A DNA stretch of 45,773 bases from a virus, in the IMG/VR virus record IMGVR_UViG_3300032278_000021, positions 1 to 45,773 of that record. The stretch is one strand, 5' to 3'. Within the stretch, counting starts at the first letter, position 1, and each line of letters starts with the position of its first letter. Of this stretch, positions 21,486 through 30,267 are shown piece by piece. The position numbers and the translations under genes were made by a program. A model generated the notes under the pieces. That model ran no database searches, was not told where the DNA came from, and saw only the letters and a list, made by a program, of their open reading frames with translations.

Positions 21486-23083
21486 TGTTTTTTCTTAAAC
21501 TCCTTGTATACTTCGTCTAGGCTCTTTATCGTATCATCGTCTTTATCTCCTTCGTAAAGTTGATTATTGTTTGTATTGCCTGTTCTTGAATGATCCTGTG
21601 ATTCTACATTCTTTGTTTGTCCTCTCTCATATGTATTACCCCATCCTTTATATGTGTACTTGAATGTAATGGGTGATAAAAATGCCTTTAATAATACCAT
21701 TTTCTTTTTTTGCCATTCTTTTGCTTCCTTTTCTTGTTGCATTTGTGGTGATGTATAATGTAATGCAAAGTCTTTTTCCCATTGATTTCTTGATAGGTCG
21801 GCTCTTCGTTTGCTTTCTGCCTGTTCCTTTTCATCTTTTGGATTCTTTATCTGTGGAACTCTCCACCTTTTATCACCAAAAGTTTCTCTTGTTGGTACTT
21901 TATTACCTGCGTGTTCTCCTCTATCATCAAATATTGTTCCGAATGTTGACTGCTGTAACTTTTTCATAACAGCGTCTAGGTCTGCTTTTAGACTTCTCAC
22001 ACCCTCTCTTATTTTTTTATCTTGTTCTGCATGTTCTTGTGCTGTGTTTGGTTTATGTCCACCCTTTCTCCATTTTACATTTCTAGGGTCTGTTGAATAT
22101 CTATTACTTATTACCTCTCCTGTCTTCTTATCCTGCTCTCTCAAATGTGAATGTGGTGCTAATGGTTCTTGGGTTTCAATTCCAAGAATTCTATCTTTTC
22201 CATGAATACCTTGTTGTGATACTGCTTCGTTGGGAACACCTTTGACTCCTTTCCAGTCTCCTGCAATTTGTCCTTGATGTTTCCCCTCATGTCTGTCTGC
22301 TGTTCTTGTATAGGATGTAGCATCACGCGATCTATCTGTACCCTTTCTTGGTTTTATTTTTTTATATCCTGTCACTGGTTTTTCATAACCTGTTCCTCTG
22401 ATATATTTTCCTTTCTCATCCACTCTATGTGGGTTTTTTAATGGTTCTACCTTTGGTGATTCTTTTGGTGGTAATTTCTTTCCTTCTGCATCAAACTTTC
22501 TACCAGCAAAAATCCTACTATCGCGAGTTCCTCGTAATTTAGGATCAGGATTTTTCTTTGTTGGTTTTTTACCTAATTGATATGATAAAGAAGAATCTCC
22601 TAATCCAGTAGTTCTACTAGGAAGATCAGGTTTACTAGGTTTATCTGGTTTTTCTAATTTTGTCTGGTCTTTTTTACCACCAGTTCGTTTTTTCTCACCT
22701 TGAATAAACTCGTCTAATCCATCCTTGTTTCTAAATTTTGAATATGAGTTCATTATGTTAACATTTATTGCACGAACTAAATCGTCAAAGTCTGATTTTC
22801 TCAATCTAGCATCATCTAGAGTGGGTTTATTACCACTATCAGTTATTCTTGCACTCAATGCTTGACCCTCTTTGGATTGTTTATTTCCTCTATATTCTTT
22901 TCCACCATGTGTTTCAAGCACTCCCTCTGGTACTTCCATTGTTTGCAATCCTGTTTTTGGGTTTGTTTCAATACTGTGGATTGGTTTAGCTTTACCTCCT
23001 GAATCAAACGACCTATTTCCAGAAACTGGTAAGTCTCCTATTGCTTTTTCTGCAAGCTCTCTTGCAAGTTTTTTAATATTCAT
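21482..23083 (-). CDS. Large disordered hydrophilic protein, 533 aa
   Basis: No family was recognised. The protein is very rich in Lys, Glu, Asp, Gly, Pro and Asn with almost no hydrophobic clusters except residues about 90-125 and 440-480, so it is likely disordered. It overlaps the 865-residue gene by eleven bases. Position after TerL suggests a late virion-associated or assembly protein. DNA condensation or scaffolding are guesses from composition. Confidence 0.6.
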   Translation of the reverse strand: MNIKKLARELAEKAIGDLPVSGNRSFDSGGKAKPIHSIETNPKTGLQTMEVPEGVLETHGGKEYRGNKQSKEGQALSARITDSGNKPTLDDARLRKSDFDDLVRAINVNIMNSYSKFRNKDGLDEFIQGEKKRTGGKKDQTKLEKPDKPSKPDLPSRTTGLGDSSLSYQLGKKPTKKNPDPKLRGTRDSRIFAGRKFDAEGKKLPPKESPKVEPLKNPHRVDEKGKYIRGTGYEKPVTGYKKIKPRKGTDRSRDATSYTRTADRHEGKHQGQIAGDWKGVKGVPNEAVSQQGIHGKDRILGIETQEPLAPHSHLREQDKKTGEVISNRYSTDPRNVKWRKGGHKPNTAQEHAEQDKKIREGVRSLKADLDAVMKKLQQSTFGTIFDDRGEHAGNKVPTRETFGDKRWRVPQIKNPKDEKEQAESKRRADLSRNQWEKDFALHYTSPQMQQEKEAKEWQKKKMVLLKAFLSPITFKYTYKGWGNTYERGQTKNVESQDHSRTGNTNNNQLYEGDKDDDTIKSLDEVYKEFKKKQ

Positions 23084-25670
23084 CTTTTTGCTCCCACCGT
23101 TGTGTTTTTTTATTCCAAACAGTGTTAGCCTTTACGGAATATGTCAATCCGAACGTATTATAATTTCCTGTTGGAACACCTACTTTCTTTGTATCTTTGG
23201 ATTCCTTTGGTTCTTTAATGTCATCTTCTTTTTCTTTGGTCTCGTCATCATTGTTATCTTTTGCATCTCTCCTTGGCAGTGAGCCTACTTCTTCCACAGA
23301 TATGTGTGGTCTTTCTTCATAACCTGTTGATTCCGAAACGTCTAAGTTTGTACTTGTACTTGGTGCTATGTCTGATGTGTTACCTACGTTACCATAAGTT
23401 CCTTCCTCTACATCTGATTTTTTAGGTTCTCTTGTCGTGTGGTCTTTCCAATATTTCATCCAGTCTTTTCCACTCTCTTCTCCACCTCTTGGTGCTGATT
23501 GTGAGTCTGGTCTACCTCTGCTTGCATATCTCTCTCCCTTGTTTTTCTCTTCTGCATCGCCTTGATATGTTGGTTTTAATTTTCTAAAGTCTTCTGATTT
23601 TAATTCGTTAACATTTGGTTCTTTTTCATTTTGCTGTGCAAGTCTTCCTTTCGCTCCTGTTCCTAAAAGTTTACCAGTGTGTGCGCTGAAGTATTTTGTG
23701 TTTTCATCTGCTTTAGCATCTAATGCTGGTGGTGCTGGTGGTGTAAATACTGGGTTTTCATCTTGTATCTTAGAACCAGTTCCTCCAATTCTTCTTACGT
23801 CTTTAGTTAATAATTCCTTTATCTCTACTGGTAGTTCATTCCAACTCTTTCCTATAAATCTTGGTGATGGTGCATGTATTTTATGTAATACCTCATATCT
23901 TTCTATTGAATCCATCTTATCCCACTCTTTGTTTATTATTATATCCTTTACGAAGAACGTATCATTTATATGAATATTATGAAATTGTCCATCTTCCTTA
24001 AAAATCTGAAGATATTCATTACCCATCTTAACAACAATTCCTCTGTCTTCTACTCCATTTACAAAGAAATGTATGTCATCTCCTACCTTCGTCTTTGTGA
24101 TTTTATTTCTGTCAACCATCCTATGTTTACCACTTGCCGTTTGACCTATATAAGTTTCTTTATCATTAACTACTGTATTAGGAATAACGTTTGCCAAGTC
24201 TAAATCACCTGATCCATAACCATCTTTAGTTCGAAAAGAATAAAAAGATTGAGTGTTCTTGCCTATATCTACTGCTTGACCATCTACTTTTGGTGTTTTT
24301 TGATTTGGATTACCTCCTCCTACCTTTACTCCTATATTACCGATATCATCTATCATATATCCTTGTTCTGCTGGCTTCTGTTTACTGCCTTTGAATGGAT
24401 TTACATTGCTTAAATATCCCTTCACGCCTTTTCTCTCTCTCGGCTTAAGATTAGGAGATTCACCACCCTTTGGTGTCTCTGGTTTTGGCTTGTCAAATAG
24501 ATTACTTTGTAGTTGATTTACTGTTCTAGGCTTTGGTGTTATTATATCACTAGCATCTGGTTGTGATCTAGTATCAGTTGGTGCTGCTTTACTTTTGGGT
24601 TCTTTAACTGTATGGAATTTTGGATTTGGATTAATTTTATGTGATGGTGGTGTTATATTTTCCCTCTCTTTTGGGTTGACCCAGTTTCCTTCAGAGTCAA
24701 ATGTGCCTAAATTTCTTATATCTTTTTTAGGAACTGCTCCTACTCTTCTTCGTTGCAAGTCTAATTTTGTATCTTCTTTCCTTGATCTTATATCTCTGGC
24801 TGGTTTTCCTGCATCCATTATATGCGCCCTTCTTCTTTTTGGCTGGTGTTGAGTCCTAGTTGGATCAGCACTTTCAATTTTATTCATAAATCTAGTATTA
24901 GTTAACATTGATTTTTGTCTTTCTGAGTCCATCCAAGCATGAAACTTGTCAGGGTTTTCATCATGTTGTTTATTATTTGATTTACCGTTACAATATGGAC
25001 AGTTTGTATGATGTGATTTTGTGGTTTCCTCTTCTTCTTCTCCACCACCTGAAGCCAGACTAGTAGCTATGTTAGCTATCATTGGTATTGCTGGTAATAT
25101 CTTTTCAACAGCTCTTCCTTTTGCTGCCTGTCTTGCATCTGCGTTATGTGTAAGACCTTTTTCTGCTGGTGGTGATTCATCATCTACATTCATTAGGTGT
25201 ACCTGACTTATCTTGTTTAATTCTGCCTTCCATTTTTCTGCAACTTCTGGATCATATGCAGTATGTTCAAAATGCTGTCTAACTGATTTCGGTTGGTTTC
25301 CAAAGAATTTTCCTGCGCTGGTGTTTGGATCGTTAAGTTTTGTACCTACCTTTTGTTGTGGAATATCTCCATAATAAGTCGCTGCTGCTTCCTCGTCATC
25401 TACCTGTTGTATCTTTCTTTCTTCTGGTTCTTCGATTTTTCCCTTTTTCTTTTTTCCACCTATAAATGTCTCACTTTTATATCCCTTATCTTCATCAGGA
25501 TATCTAGGTGAATCTGGTGCTTGAGCGAAATTAACTGTGGTATCATTACCGTATGGTGTGTCTTTCTTTTTCCAATGTTTAAGGAATATGTTAGGTTTTT
25601 TTATCTCATCCTTTATCGGTTTAACATCATCTTCTAAATCCAACGGTTCTGATTCTGCTGCTTTTGTCAT
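23073..25670 (-). CDS. Large disordered hydrophilic protein with small folded islands, 865 aa
   Basis: Most of the chain is Lys/Glu/Pro-rich and probably disordered. A CPYC knuckle with nearby His lies at about 220-245. A compact island (about 520-615) with GDDIHFFVNGVEDRGIVVKM looks like an SH3-like barrel, followed by WDKMDSIERYEVLHKI and WNELPVEIKELLTKD. It is the first gene after TerL, but it does not resemble a portal protein. An upstream TTTAAATAT lies about 25 bases before the ATG. The role is unknown; an internal virion or assembly protein is plausible. Confidence 0.6.
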   Translation of the reverse strand: MTKAAESEPLDLEDDVKPIKDEIKKPNIFLKHWKKKDTPYGNDTTVNFAQAPDSPRYPDEDKGYKSETFIGGKKKKGKIEEPEERKIQQVDDEEAAATYYGDIPQQKVGTKLNDPNTSAGKFFGNQPKSVRQHFEHTAYDPEVAEKWKAELNKISQVHLMNVDDESPPAEKGLTHNADARQAAKGRAVEKILPAIPMIANIATSLASGGGEEEEETTKSHHTNCPYCNGKSNNKQHDENPDKFHAWMDSERQKSMLTNTRFMNKIESADPTRTQHQPKRRRAHIMDAGKPARDIRSRKEDTKLDLQRRRVGAVPKKDIRNLGTFDSEGNWVNPKERENITPPSHKINPNPKFHTVKEPKSKAAPTDTRSQPDASDIITPKPRTVNQLQSNLFDKPKPETPKGGESPNLKPRERKGVKGYLSNVNPFKGSKQKPAEQGYMIDDIGNIGVKVGGGNPNQKTPKVDGQAVDIGKNTQSFYSFRTKDGYGSGDLDLANVIPNTVVNDKETYIGQTASGKHRMVDRNKITKTKVGDDIHFFVNGVEDRGIVVKMGNEYLQIFKEDGQFHNIHINDTFFVKDIIINKEWDKMDSIERYEVLHKIHAPSPRFIGKSWNELPVEIKELLTKDVRRIGGTGSKIQDENPVFTPPAPPALDAKADENTKYFSAHTGKLLGTGAKGRLAQQNEKEPNVNELKSEDFRKLKPTYQGDAEEKNKGERYASRGRPDSQSAPRGGEESGKDWMKYWKDHTTREPKKSDVEEGTYGNVGNTSDIAPSTSTNLDVSESTGYEERPHISVEEVGSLPRRDAKDNNDDETKEKEDDIKEPKESKDTKKVGVPTGNYNTFGLTYSVKANTVWNKKTQRWEQKDEY

Positions 25671-25702
25671 TTATATACCTTATTTATAATAATATTTAAA
25701 GA

Positions 25703-27085
25703 TTAAAAGCCCATAGCCTTTTTCAATCCCTTGCCGACATCCAATACAAACCAGCCATCTCCTGCATAAACCGACTTACAAGCCAATACTAGGCTGTCTG
25801 GATAGTCGTCATGTTCATCAGACTTTATTTTCATTATGCCTGTTTCCGTATATTCCCTTCGTAAATACGAGAGCTGATAGACCATTTTGTTTATTTGTTT
25901 AAGTTTTATCTTGTGATTTTCAAATAACAGTCTGAGATTTTTATACATTTCTGCCTTCTCCTGAAGTGTAAATATGACTCCTCTTACTGGTGAACCCTGC
26001 TCTCTTGACAGGTCTACCAGACCACCACCTAATCCTGTTTCGTCTATATAAATGGTTTCCAAATTATATCTTCGTACAAATTCCTTTATCCTACCAGCAA
26101 CATCAACAACATTAGACTGAGATTCTGATTCTACCTCCTCAAGATAAACTACATCCTCGTCATCTACTCCTACTATGGTGTATACTGTCTCATCTCTTCC
26201 TGTTCGTGCCACATCAACTCCCATATAATACCTCATTCTTCCCTTTGGTCTTTTATCACTCATTGCTTCCATGATAAGACTGTTGGGTATTAATGCATCA
26301 CCAATATCTAGGAATTCTCCCTCGACTTCCTGCACATATTCTTCTTTTGTAAGCCTTTTAATTTCCTCTATAAACGCAGGGTCTTCCTGAACTAGTGGGT
26401 TTTCCGTAGACTTTACATGAAACTCTGTCCACATGCCATCAGGGTTTAATGGCTTTGCATTCTGGCATGCCTCATAGAAATAACCTGCCTTGCTGAATGG
26501 TGTAGATGTTAGCCATATTCTAGCCTTTGTTGCCAGACCAGAAGGTAGAAAAGCCCTAAGTATATCTGTTTTAATAAAGGAACATTCGTCTGCTATTATA
26601 CAGTGTGGTGAATAACCTCTTAAACTTACACCAGTTTCACCTGTAGCCCTGACTATTAATTTTGATACTCCTGTGTTATCCAAAAATCTAACCCATAATT
26701 CTGTCTGTGTGTTTCTAACAACAAATCCATTAAGAAACTCATTGTCTGTTATCAGGTCTCTTATCCTGTTAAACATGATTGTAGCCTGATTTTGTGTAGG
26801 TGCTGCTATTACTATGACACATTCATTCTTAACTGATGTAAGCATTAATGGTGCAAAGAATGCAAAATGACATGCCTTTACTGCTGTAGACATTGTTTTA
26901 CCTACCTGTCTTCCACTCCTGTATACTATGAATCTATCCTGACAATCAACATATTTTTTATTATATGGAAACAGCTTATGATCTAAGAATATCTCACTAA
27001 ATTTACTAGGACTGTTTGCACAATCAGCAACTGTTTGTAGGAAGTTTTCCCTCTCTTCTAACACTTGTTTGTTTGGTCTAGCCAT
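25703..27085 (-). CDS. terL: Terminase large subunit
   Basis: The 460-residue protein has a packaging ATPase domain with Walker A SGRQVGKT (57-64), Walker B CIIADE (162-167) and coupling motif TSTP (193-196). Its RNase H-like nuclease domain carries acidic residues in GVDVARTGRDE (D291), IYIDETG (D348) and HDDYPDS (D426/D427, D430). It would cut and pump viral DNA into the prohead. The gene follows a set of tiny Cys-rich genes and a candidate small subunit. Motifs are complete. Confidence 0.95.
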   Translation of the reverse strand: MARPNKQVLEERENFLQTVADCANSPSKFSEIFLDHKLFPYNKKYVDCQDRFIVYRSGRQVGKTMSTAVKACHFAFFAPLMLTSVKNECVIVIAAPTQNQATIMFNRIRDLITDNEFLNGFVVRNTQTELWVRFLDNTGVSKLIVRATGETGVSLRGYSPHCIIADECSFIKTDILRAFLPSGLATKARIWLTSTPFSKAGYFYEACQNAKPLNPDGMWTEFHVKSTENPLVQEDPAFIEEIKRLTKEEYVQEVEGEFLDIGDALIPNSLIMEAMSDKRPKGRMRYYMGVDVARTGRDETVYTIVGVDDEDVVYLEEVESESQSNVVDVAGRIKEFVRRYNLETIYIDETGLGGGLVDLSREQGSPVRGVIFTLQEKAEMYKNLRLLFENHKIKLKQINKMVYQLSYLRREYTETGIMKIKSDEHDDYPDSLVLACKSVYAGDGWFVLDVGKGLKKAMGF

Positions 27086-27170
27086 GACATTTACACTTAC
27101 ATTCCATCATTTCTGCGATAATCTCATCAGTACAATGTCCACATTGAAAACAACAATATCCTCTAGTCAT
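27078..27170 (-). CDS. Cys-rich mini-protein, 30 aa
   Basis: The product has CCFQCGHC and then CKCKCHG: eight cysteines in 30 residues, like a tiny zinc cluster or metallothionein. It overlaps the terL start by eight bases and the upstream gene's stop. Its CxCxCH end is shared with the next Cys-rich protein, suggesting duplication. Confidence 0.5.
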   Translation of the reverse strand: MTRGYCCFQCGHCTDEIIAEMMECKCKCHG

Positions 27171-27276
27171 GACAATCACATTTACATCCAACTGCTTTTG
27201 CCACCTCGCTTGATATACCCCAATAACATCCACAATCTACACAGTGTCCTCCATCATAGTTAGTTTGTTTAGCCAC
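27163..27276 (-). CDS. Cys-rich mini-protein, GTG start, 37 aa
   Basis: The product begins with GTG and has CVDCGC and CKCDCHD, so it has six Cys plus His near the end. The pattern matches the adjacent 30-residue protein and the C-terminal tag CDCICHDDP of the distant early gene at 9101-9523. Overlaps on both sides support it. Confidence 0.5.
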   Translation of the reverse strand: MAKQTNYDGGHCVDCGCYWGISSEVAKAVGCKCDCHD

Positions 27277-27391
27277 TACCTATCACCATATGTCTAGATT
27301 TTATATGTAAAATTACCTCATCAACACAGCAAAATTCCTTACCACAATGTATACAATGTCTTACATCTTCATATGGTTTTGTCAATCCCAT
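27269..27391 (-). CDS. Single C2H2 zinc-finger protein, 40 aa
   Basis: CIHC followed by HIKSRH gives C-x2-C-x12-H-x4-H, a classical C2H2 finger. The whole protein is essentially one finger with short ends. It overlaps the membrane mini-gene upstream by ten bases and the Cys-rich gene downstream by eight. Confidence 0.55.
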   Translation of the reverse strand: MGLTKPYEDVRHCIHCGKEFCCVDEVILHIKSRHMVIGSG

Positions 27392-27510
27392 CTACCCATT
27401 CCTAATCTCTTCCTGTTCCTGTACCAAATTCCACCAAACCATCCTATTGTAAGACCACCTATAAGGTAGCATCCACATAAGAACCAAAGGTATAATCCGT
27501 CTTCCATCAT
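27382..27510 (-). CDS. Membrane mini-protein, 42 aa
   Basis: One hydrophobic segment with many glycines (LYLWFLCGCYLIGGLTIGWF) is followed by a basic cytosolic tail (RNRKRLGMGRWD). The ATG overlaps the stop of the preceding gene. It is a candidate small membrane or holin-like protein of the late operon. Confidence 0.5.
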   Translation of the reverse strand: MMEDGLYLWFLCGCYLIGGLTIGWFGGIWYRNRKRLGMGRWD

Positions 27511-28019
27511 TCAGACCTCTGTGCCTTTATCTGTTTAAATATACTTTCTATATCTCCCTTCTTATTCAGTTTAGTTTCTTCAGTCATAACTATCTTACTA
27601 TTTAAATCACTTATTGATTTCACTATATTAAGTAATGTGTTTATCTCACTTTTTGTATTTCTGTCAGGTATATTACCATCCATTTTAGCCTCTGTTAAAG
27701 CCATTAATACATTCTCAAGTGATAATTTAGCTAATAAGTCTAGCATTGATTTTATATCTTCAGGGTTTCTAGTGTCCATCTCATTTATGAATTTCAGGAA
27801 GTCTTCTCTTATAGCGCATACTGCGTCTTCTTCATATTTTGGACATTTTCCATTTCCACCTGCCTCTATTGATCTATATACACATTGATTACAGTATGCA
27901 GGAAGGTTGGCTGTTTTAAAATGCTTTGCAGAGTTGTAAGGTGATACTACCTTACGCTTATCCATAACTACTTCACTCTTAGTACCAACAGGTTTAATTT
28001 TAAACAATTCATCTGCCAT
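27507..28019 (-). CDS. Candidate terminase small subunit with Cys4 motif
   Basis: The 170-residue protein has a four-Cys cluster: AYCNQC (C43, C46), KCPKY (C59) and VCAIRED (C68), then helical segments and a charged C-terminus. Its place just upstream of terL, with only the four mini-genes between, fits a small terminase subunit, which would recognise viral DNA. No sequence family was recognised, so this call is positional. Confidence 0.45.
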   Translation of the reverse strand: MADELFKIKPVGTKSEVVMDKRKVVSPYNSAKHFKTANLPAYCNQCVYRSIEAGGNGKCPKYEEDAVCAIREDFLKFINEMDTRNPEDIKSMLDLLAKLSLENVLMALTEAKMDGNIPDRNTKSEINTLLNIVKSISDLNSKIVMTEETKLNKKGDIESIFKQIKAQRSE

Positions 28020-28036
28020 ATTTGTTTCTGTAATTG

Positions 28037-28810
28037 TTAGTTATTAAAGTTTTCTTCGTAAATACCCAAGCTTTTGCACATTGGCATGAAAAGTAATGCT
28101 ATAGGAGCTTTTAATAAGGAATAATATTCGTCTTCGAGAACTCCATTCTTTGTTATACCTATCTTCTCTAAATTCTCTTTATATACTTCTAAGATATGGT
28201 TGAGCATAGGTTTCATTGTCTTTCCCTTGTTCCCAAAGAACATGGAGTATGTAGAGTTGGCGTTCCATACCTCTGTTTTCTTTGACATAGCAGCAGATAT
28301 CCAAGCACTTGTATCTAAACTCTCAAAAAGTTTTGTTTGTGTAACATGCTTTCCCTTTGCAAGACCATGATATTTTATGTTCATAGGAAGTTTTCTTATC
28401 TGGTCTTCTGTTTCCAGTTTACCATGAATGTCTCCTATACACACATAGTCATTTGGGTCTGGTCTTAACAAAGCTATATGATTTAAGTAATTTTCCTGCA
28501 ATACAGGCAATGTCCAATCAATATTCTCTTTTAATCTTTCTCTGTTATAGTAATGCATCGTGTCTGCTGTGTTATATCTCACATCAAACTGAGTAGCATA
28601 GTCATATAGCTCTAATTTCGTATGTAAGAACTCATAATACTTCTCAGGGATAGAACCTGTGCCTGCTGTGACAAACACTTTATCGAATTTATTCCTAAAT
28701 TTGACGATATTCGCATATGAATACCTGAATGATAGCATGACGTTCTTAACGCCACATTGTTCTAAAGCTTCTTGATGCGCTCTGTTATTAGCGTTGAAAT
28801 AAATCTTCAT
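28037..28810 (-). CDS. TGT/DpdA-like TIM-barrel protein
   Basis: The protein resembles phage transglycosylases of the tRNA-guanine transglycosylase/DpdA superfamily: MKIYFNANN..., GVKNVMLSFRYSY, then FDVRYN, and SLDTSAW (164-170) near the expected nucleophile Asp166. DpdA enzymes insert 7-deazaguanine bases into DNA to hide it from host nucleases. The first catalytic Asp motif (DSGA type) appears as TAGTGS here, so activity is doubtful or altered. No 7-deazaguanine synthesis genes are in the window. The call rests on remembered pattern similarity only. Confidence 0.45.
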   Translation of the reverse strand: MKIYFNANNRAHQEALEQCGVKNVMLSFRYSYANIVKFRNKFDKVFVTAGTGSIPEKYYEFLHTKLELYDYATQFDVRYNTADTMHYYNRERLKENIDWTLPVLQENYLNHIALLRPDPNDYVCIGDIHGKLETEDQIRKLPMNIKYHGLAKGKHVTQTKLFESLDTSAWISAAMSKKTEVWNANSTYSMFFGNKGKTMKPMLNHILEVYKENLEKIGITKNGVLEDEYYSLLKAPIALLFMPMCKSLGIYEENFNN

Positions 28811-29012
28811 GGTCTTCTATTACCCATCTTAAAGCCTTTATGATTCCTCGCCTCTCATCATCAGAAACATCTATAAACTTACTTCCGACATGATATTCAT
28901 CAGGATCAGGTTTTTCGTGTAGAAGACACTCTTTCTGGTATAAAACCATATTTCTTATTTCGTCATCGTTAGGCAAATGAATCACTTTCCTCTGTAAAGC
29001 ATTTTGTTGCAT
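28788..29012 (-). CDS. Hypothetical protein, about 74 aa
   Basis: No family was recognised. The product is acidic, with DPDEYHVGSKFIDVSDDE and a helical end ALRWVIEDHEDLF. The start is uncertain: ATG 29030, ATG 29012 or GTG 28985, all overlapping the end of the Cas4-like gene. It overlaps the TGT-like gene by 23 bases, so it belongs to the same message. Confidence 0.5.
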   Translation of the reverse strand: MQQNALQRKVIHLPNDDEIRNMVLYQKECLLHEKPDPDEYHVGSKFIDVSDDERRGIIKALRWVIEDHEDLFQR

Positions 29013-29730
29013 AAGGACACATACCATCACATAGGAAACACTTAGTTCTCTCAGGTAAAACCTTTTTTGTAAGTGAAGCCTTTATTATTCTTCCCTGTTT
29101 TATTATTTTTTCTAGGGTTTCATCTATAGGCTTCAGTTTAAACGACATTACTACTGGTTTATCTCTTTTCTCCTTATCTACTCCATTTGATATATAAATA
29201 ACAGCACCAAATTGTGCGTCAATATCGTAACACTTTTTTAACAAAACGCGATAACAATTTATCTGATCTACATGGCTTTCGCTTGGCTTTGCATTATATC
29301 TTGAGAAGTAATCTATAGAACCTGTGGTTTTTTTATCGCAAATAACCCACTCTTGACCTACCTTAACCAAGTCATCAAGAGAACCATATATAATATCTAA
29401 GTGTTTTGGATCATCTTCTGGTATTTTTTTTGCTTCATCTAAGGTAACTACCTCATCACGAACATAGTTATATCCTAAGAACATTTCATGATTATCTATA
29501 TCTGCTACTTGTGAAGCATTGTGAATAGCCTGACCGAAGTATAAACTTCTCATATCCTCTGTTGTCATACCTGTGTGTGGGAGTGTTTTCTTGTATATAA
29601 CATTCCTCATACATGGTTTTATTACGTCAGATACGTGAATTTTACCAAGTCTAGGTGTTTCCATTGCCTTAACTTGAGCCTTCCTAAAATCAAAATATAC
29701 TTTATCGCTTACATCCTGCAGTTTTATCAT
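28969..29730 (-). CDS. Cas4/RecB-like Fe-S nuclease
   Basis: The 253-residue protein follows the Cas4-type plan: C40 in KPCMRN, H70 in GQAIHN, D119 in GSLDDLV, D132-x-K134 in CDKKT, Q156 in HVDQINCY, and the C-terminal cysteines C231, C234, C238, C244. It would bind a 4Fe-4S cluster and degrade or trim DNA ends. There is no CRISPR array or cas1/cas2, so it is a viral DNA-processing nuclease, for example in recombination with RadA or packaging. A TATA box (TAATATAAAC, centre 29756) lies 26 bases upstream. Confidence 0.85.
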   Translation of the reverse strand: MIKLQDVSDKVYFDFRKAQVKAMETPRLGKIHVSDVIKPCMRNVIYKKTLPHTGMTTEDMRSLYFGQAIHNASQVADIDNHEMFLGYNYVRDEVVTLDEAKKIPEDDPKHLDIIYGSLDDLVKVGQEWVICDKKTTGSIDYFSRYNAKPSESHVDQINCYRVLLKKCYDIDAQFGAVIYISNGVDKEKRDKPVVMSFKLKPIDETLEKIIKQGRIIKASLTKKVLPERTKCFLCDGMCPYATKCFTEESDSFA

Positions 29731-29750
29731 ACGTTTAAGTACGATATTCC

Positions 29751-29760
29751 TAATATAAAC
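29751..29760 (-). promoter_or_regulatory. TATA box for the Cas4-like/terL segment
   Basis: GTTTATATTA (minus strand) is centred 26 bases before the ATG at 29730. It probably starts a message for the nuclease, TGT-like protein, candidate TerS and the downstream genes. Confidence 0.55.
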
Positions 29761-29766
29761 CTTATT

Positions 29767-29913
29767 CTAGTAACTACCTATGTTTTCGCATCCACAAGGA
29801 ACGTTTGGATTATCATTACTTGGTGCATTACAACCCTTATTTCCTTCATGTTCAGGTTGTGAATGACCACATTCTTCGCATGTTCCAGATGCTACTACTG
29901 TTAAATCTGCCAT
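29767..29913 (-). CDS. Cys-rich mini-protein, 48 aa
   Basis: Cys12 and Cys15 (CEEC), Cys28 and a final CGC could bind one zinc ion; the rest is polar and His/Asn-rich. The ATG overlaps the stop of the preceding gene by one base (TAATG). Confidence 0.5.
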   Translation of the reverse strand: MADLTVVASGTCEECGHSQPEHEGNKGCNAPSNDNPNVPCGCENIGSY

Positions 29914-30266
29914 TAATAACTCTCCTCAATGGTGAAATTAAAAGATTTCGTCTGTTCTGACATTACTCCTGCTGAATTTAATAACTCTACTTCACCCTCC
30001 CAATTACCAGCGTTTGCTACTACTGTGTCTGTTGCTGATAATGCATATGTCACTTTACCGTTGGCTCTATCTGAGTATGTTATAGCTCCATTAATAACTA
30101 ATGTTCCATCTGGTTTCCATACCTTCCATACCCCTGTAGAATATGTAACTGTATTTGATAGGCTTTTCGCAGTGCCTTCAGAATCTTGGATTGTAAGCTC
30201 TAATGTAGCCCTACTTCCAGATTTTACCCTGTATTCTGTTGCTCTTGGATATAGATTTTGAGACAT
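29913..30266 (-). CDS. Ig-like phage structural protein (BppU N-terminal-like), 117 aa
   Basis: The protein is a small beta-sandwich: ATLELTIQDSEGTAKSL, VWKVWKPDGTLVING, GKVTYALSATDTVVANAGNW, EGEVELLNSAGVMSEQ. This repeats the pattern of BppU-type baseplate upper domains in tailed phages. It follows the 1147-residue repeat protein with a one-base gap, so the two may form one tail or fibre structure. Confidence 0.6.
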   Translation of the reverse strand: MSQNLYPRATEYRVKSGSRATLELTIQDSEGTAKSLSNTVTYSTGVWKVWKPDGTLVINGAITYSDRANGKVTYALSATDTVVANAGNWEGEVELLNSAGVMSEQTKSFNFTIEESY

Positions 30267-30267
30267 A

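Noticed and set aside
28969-29730. CRISPR-Cas remnant around the Cas4-like gene
   Set aside because: No repeats with spacer pattern and no cas1, cas2 or effector genes; stand-alone viral nuclease is the better reading.
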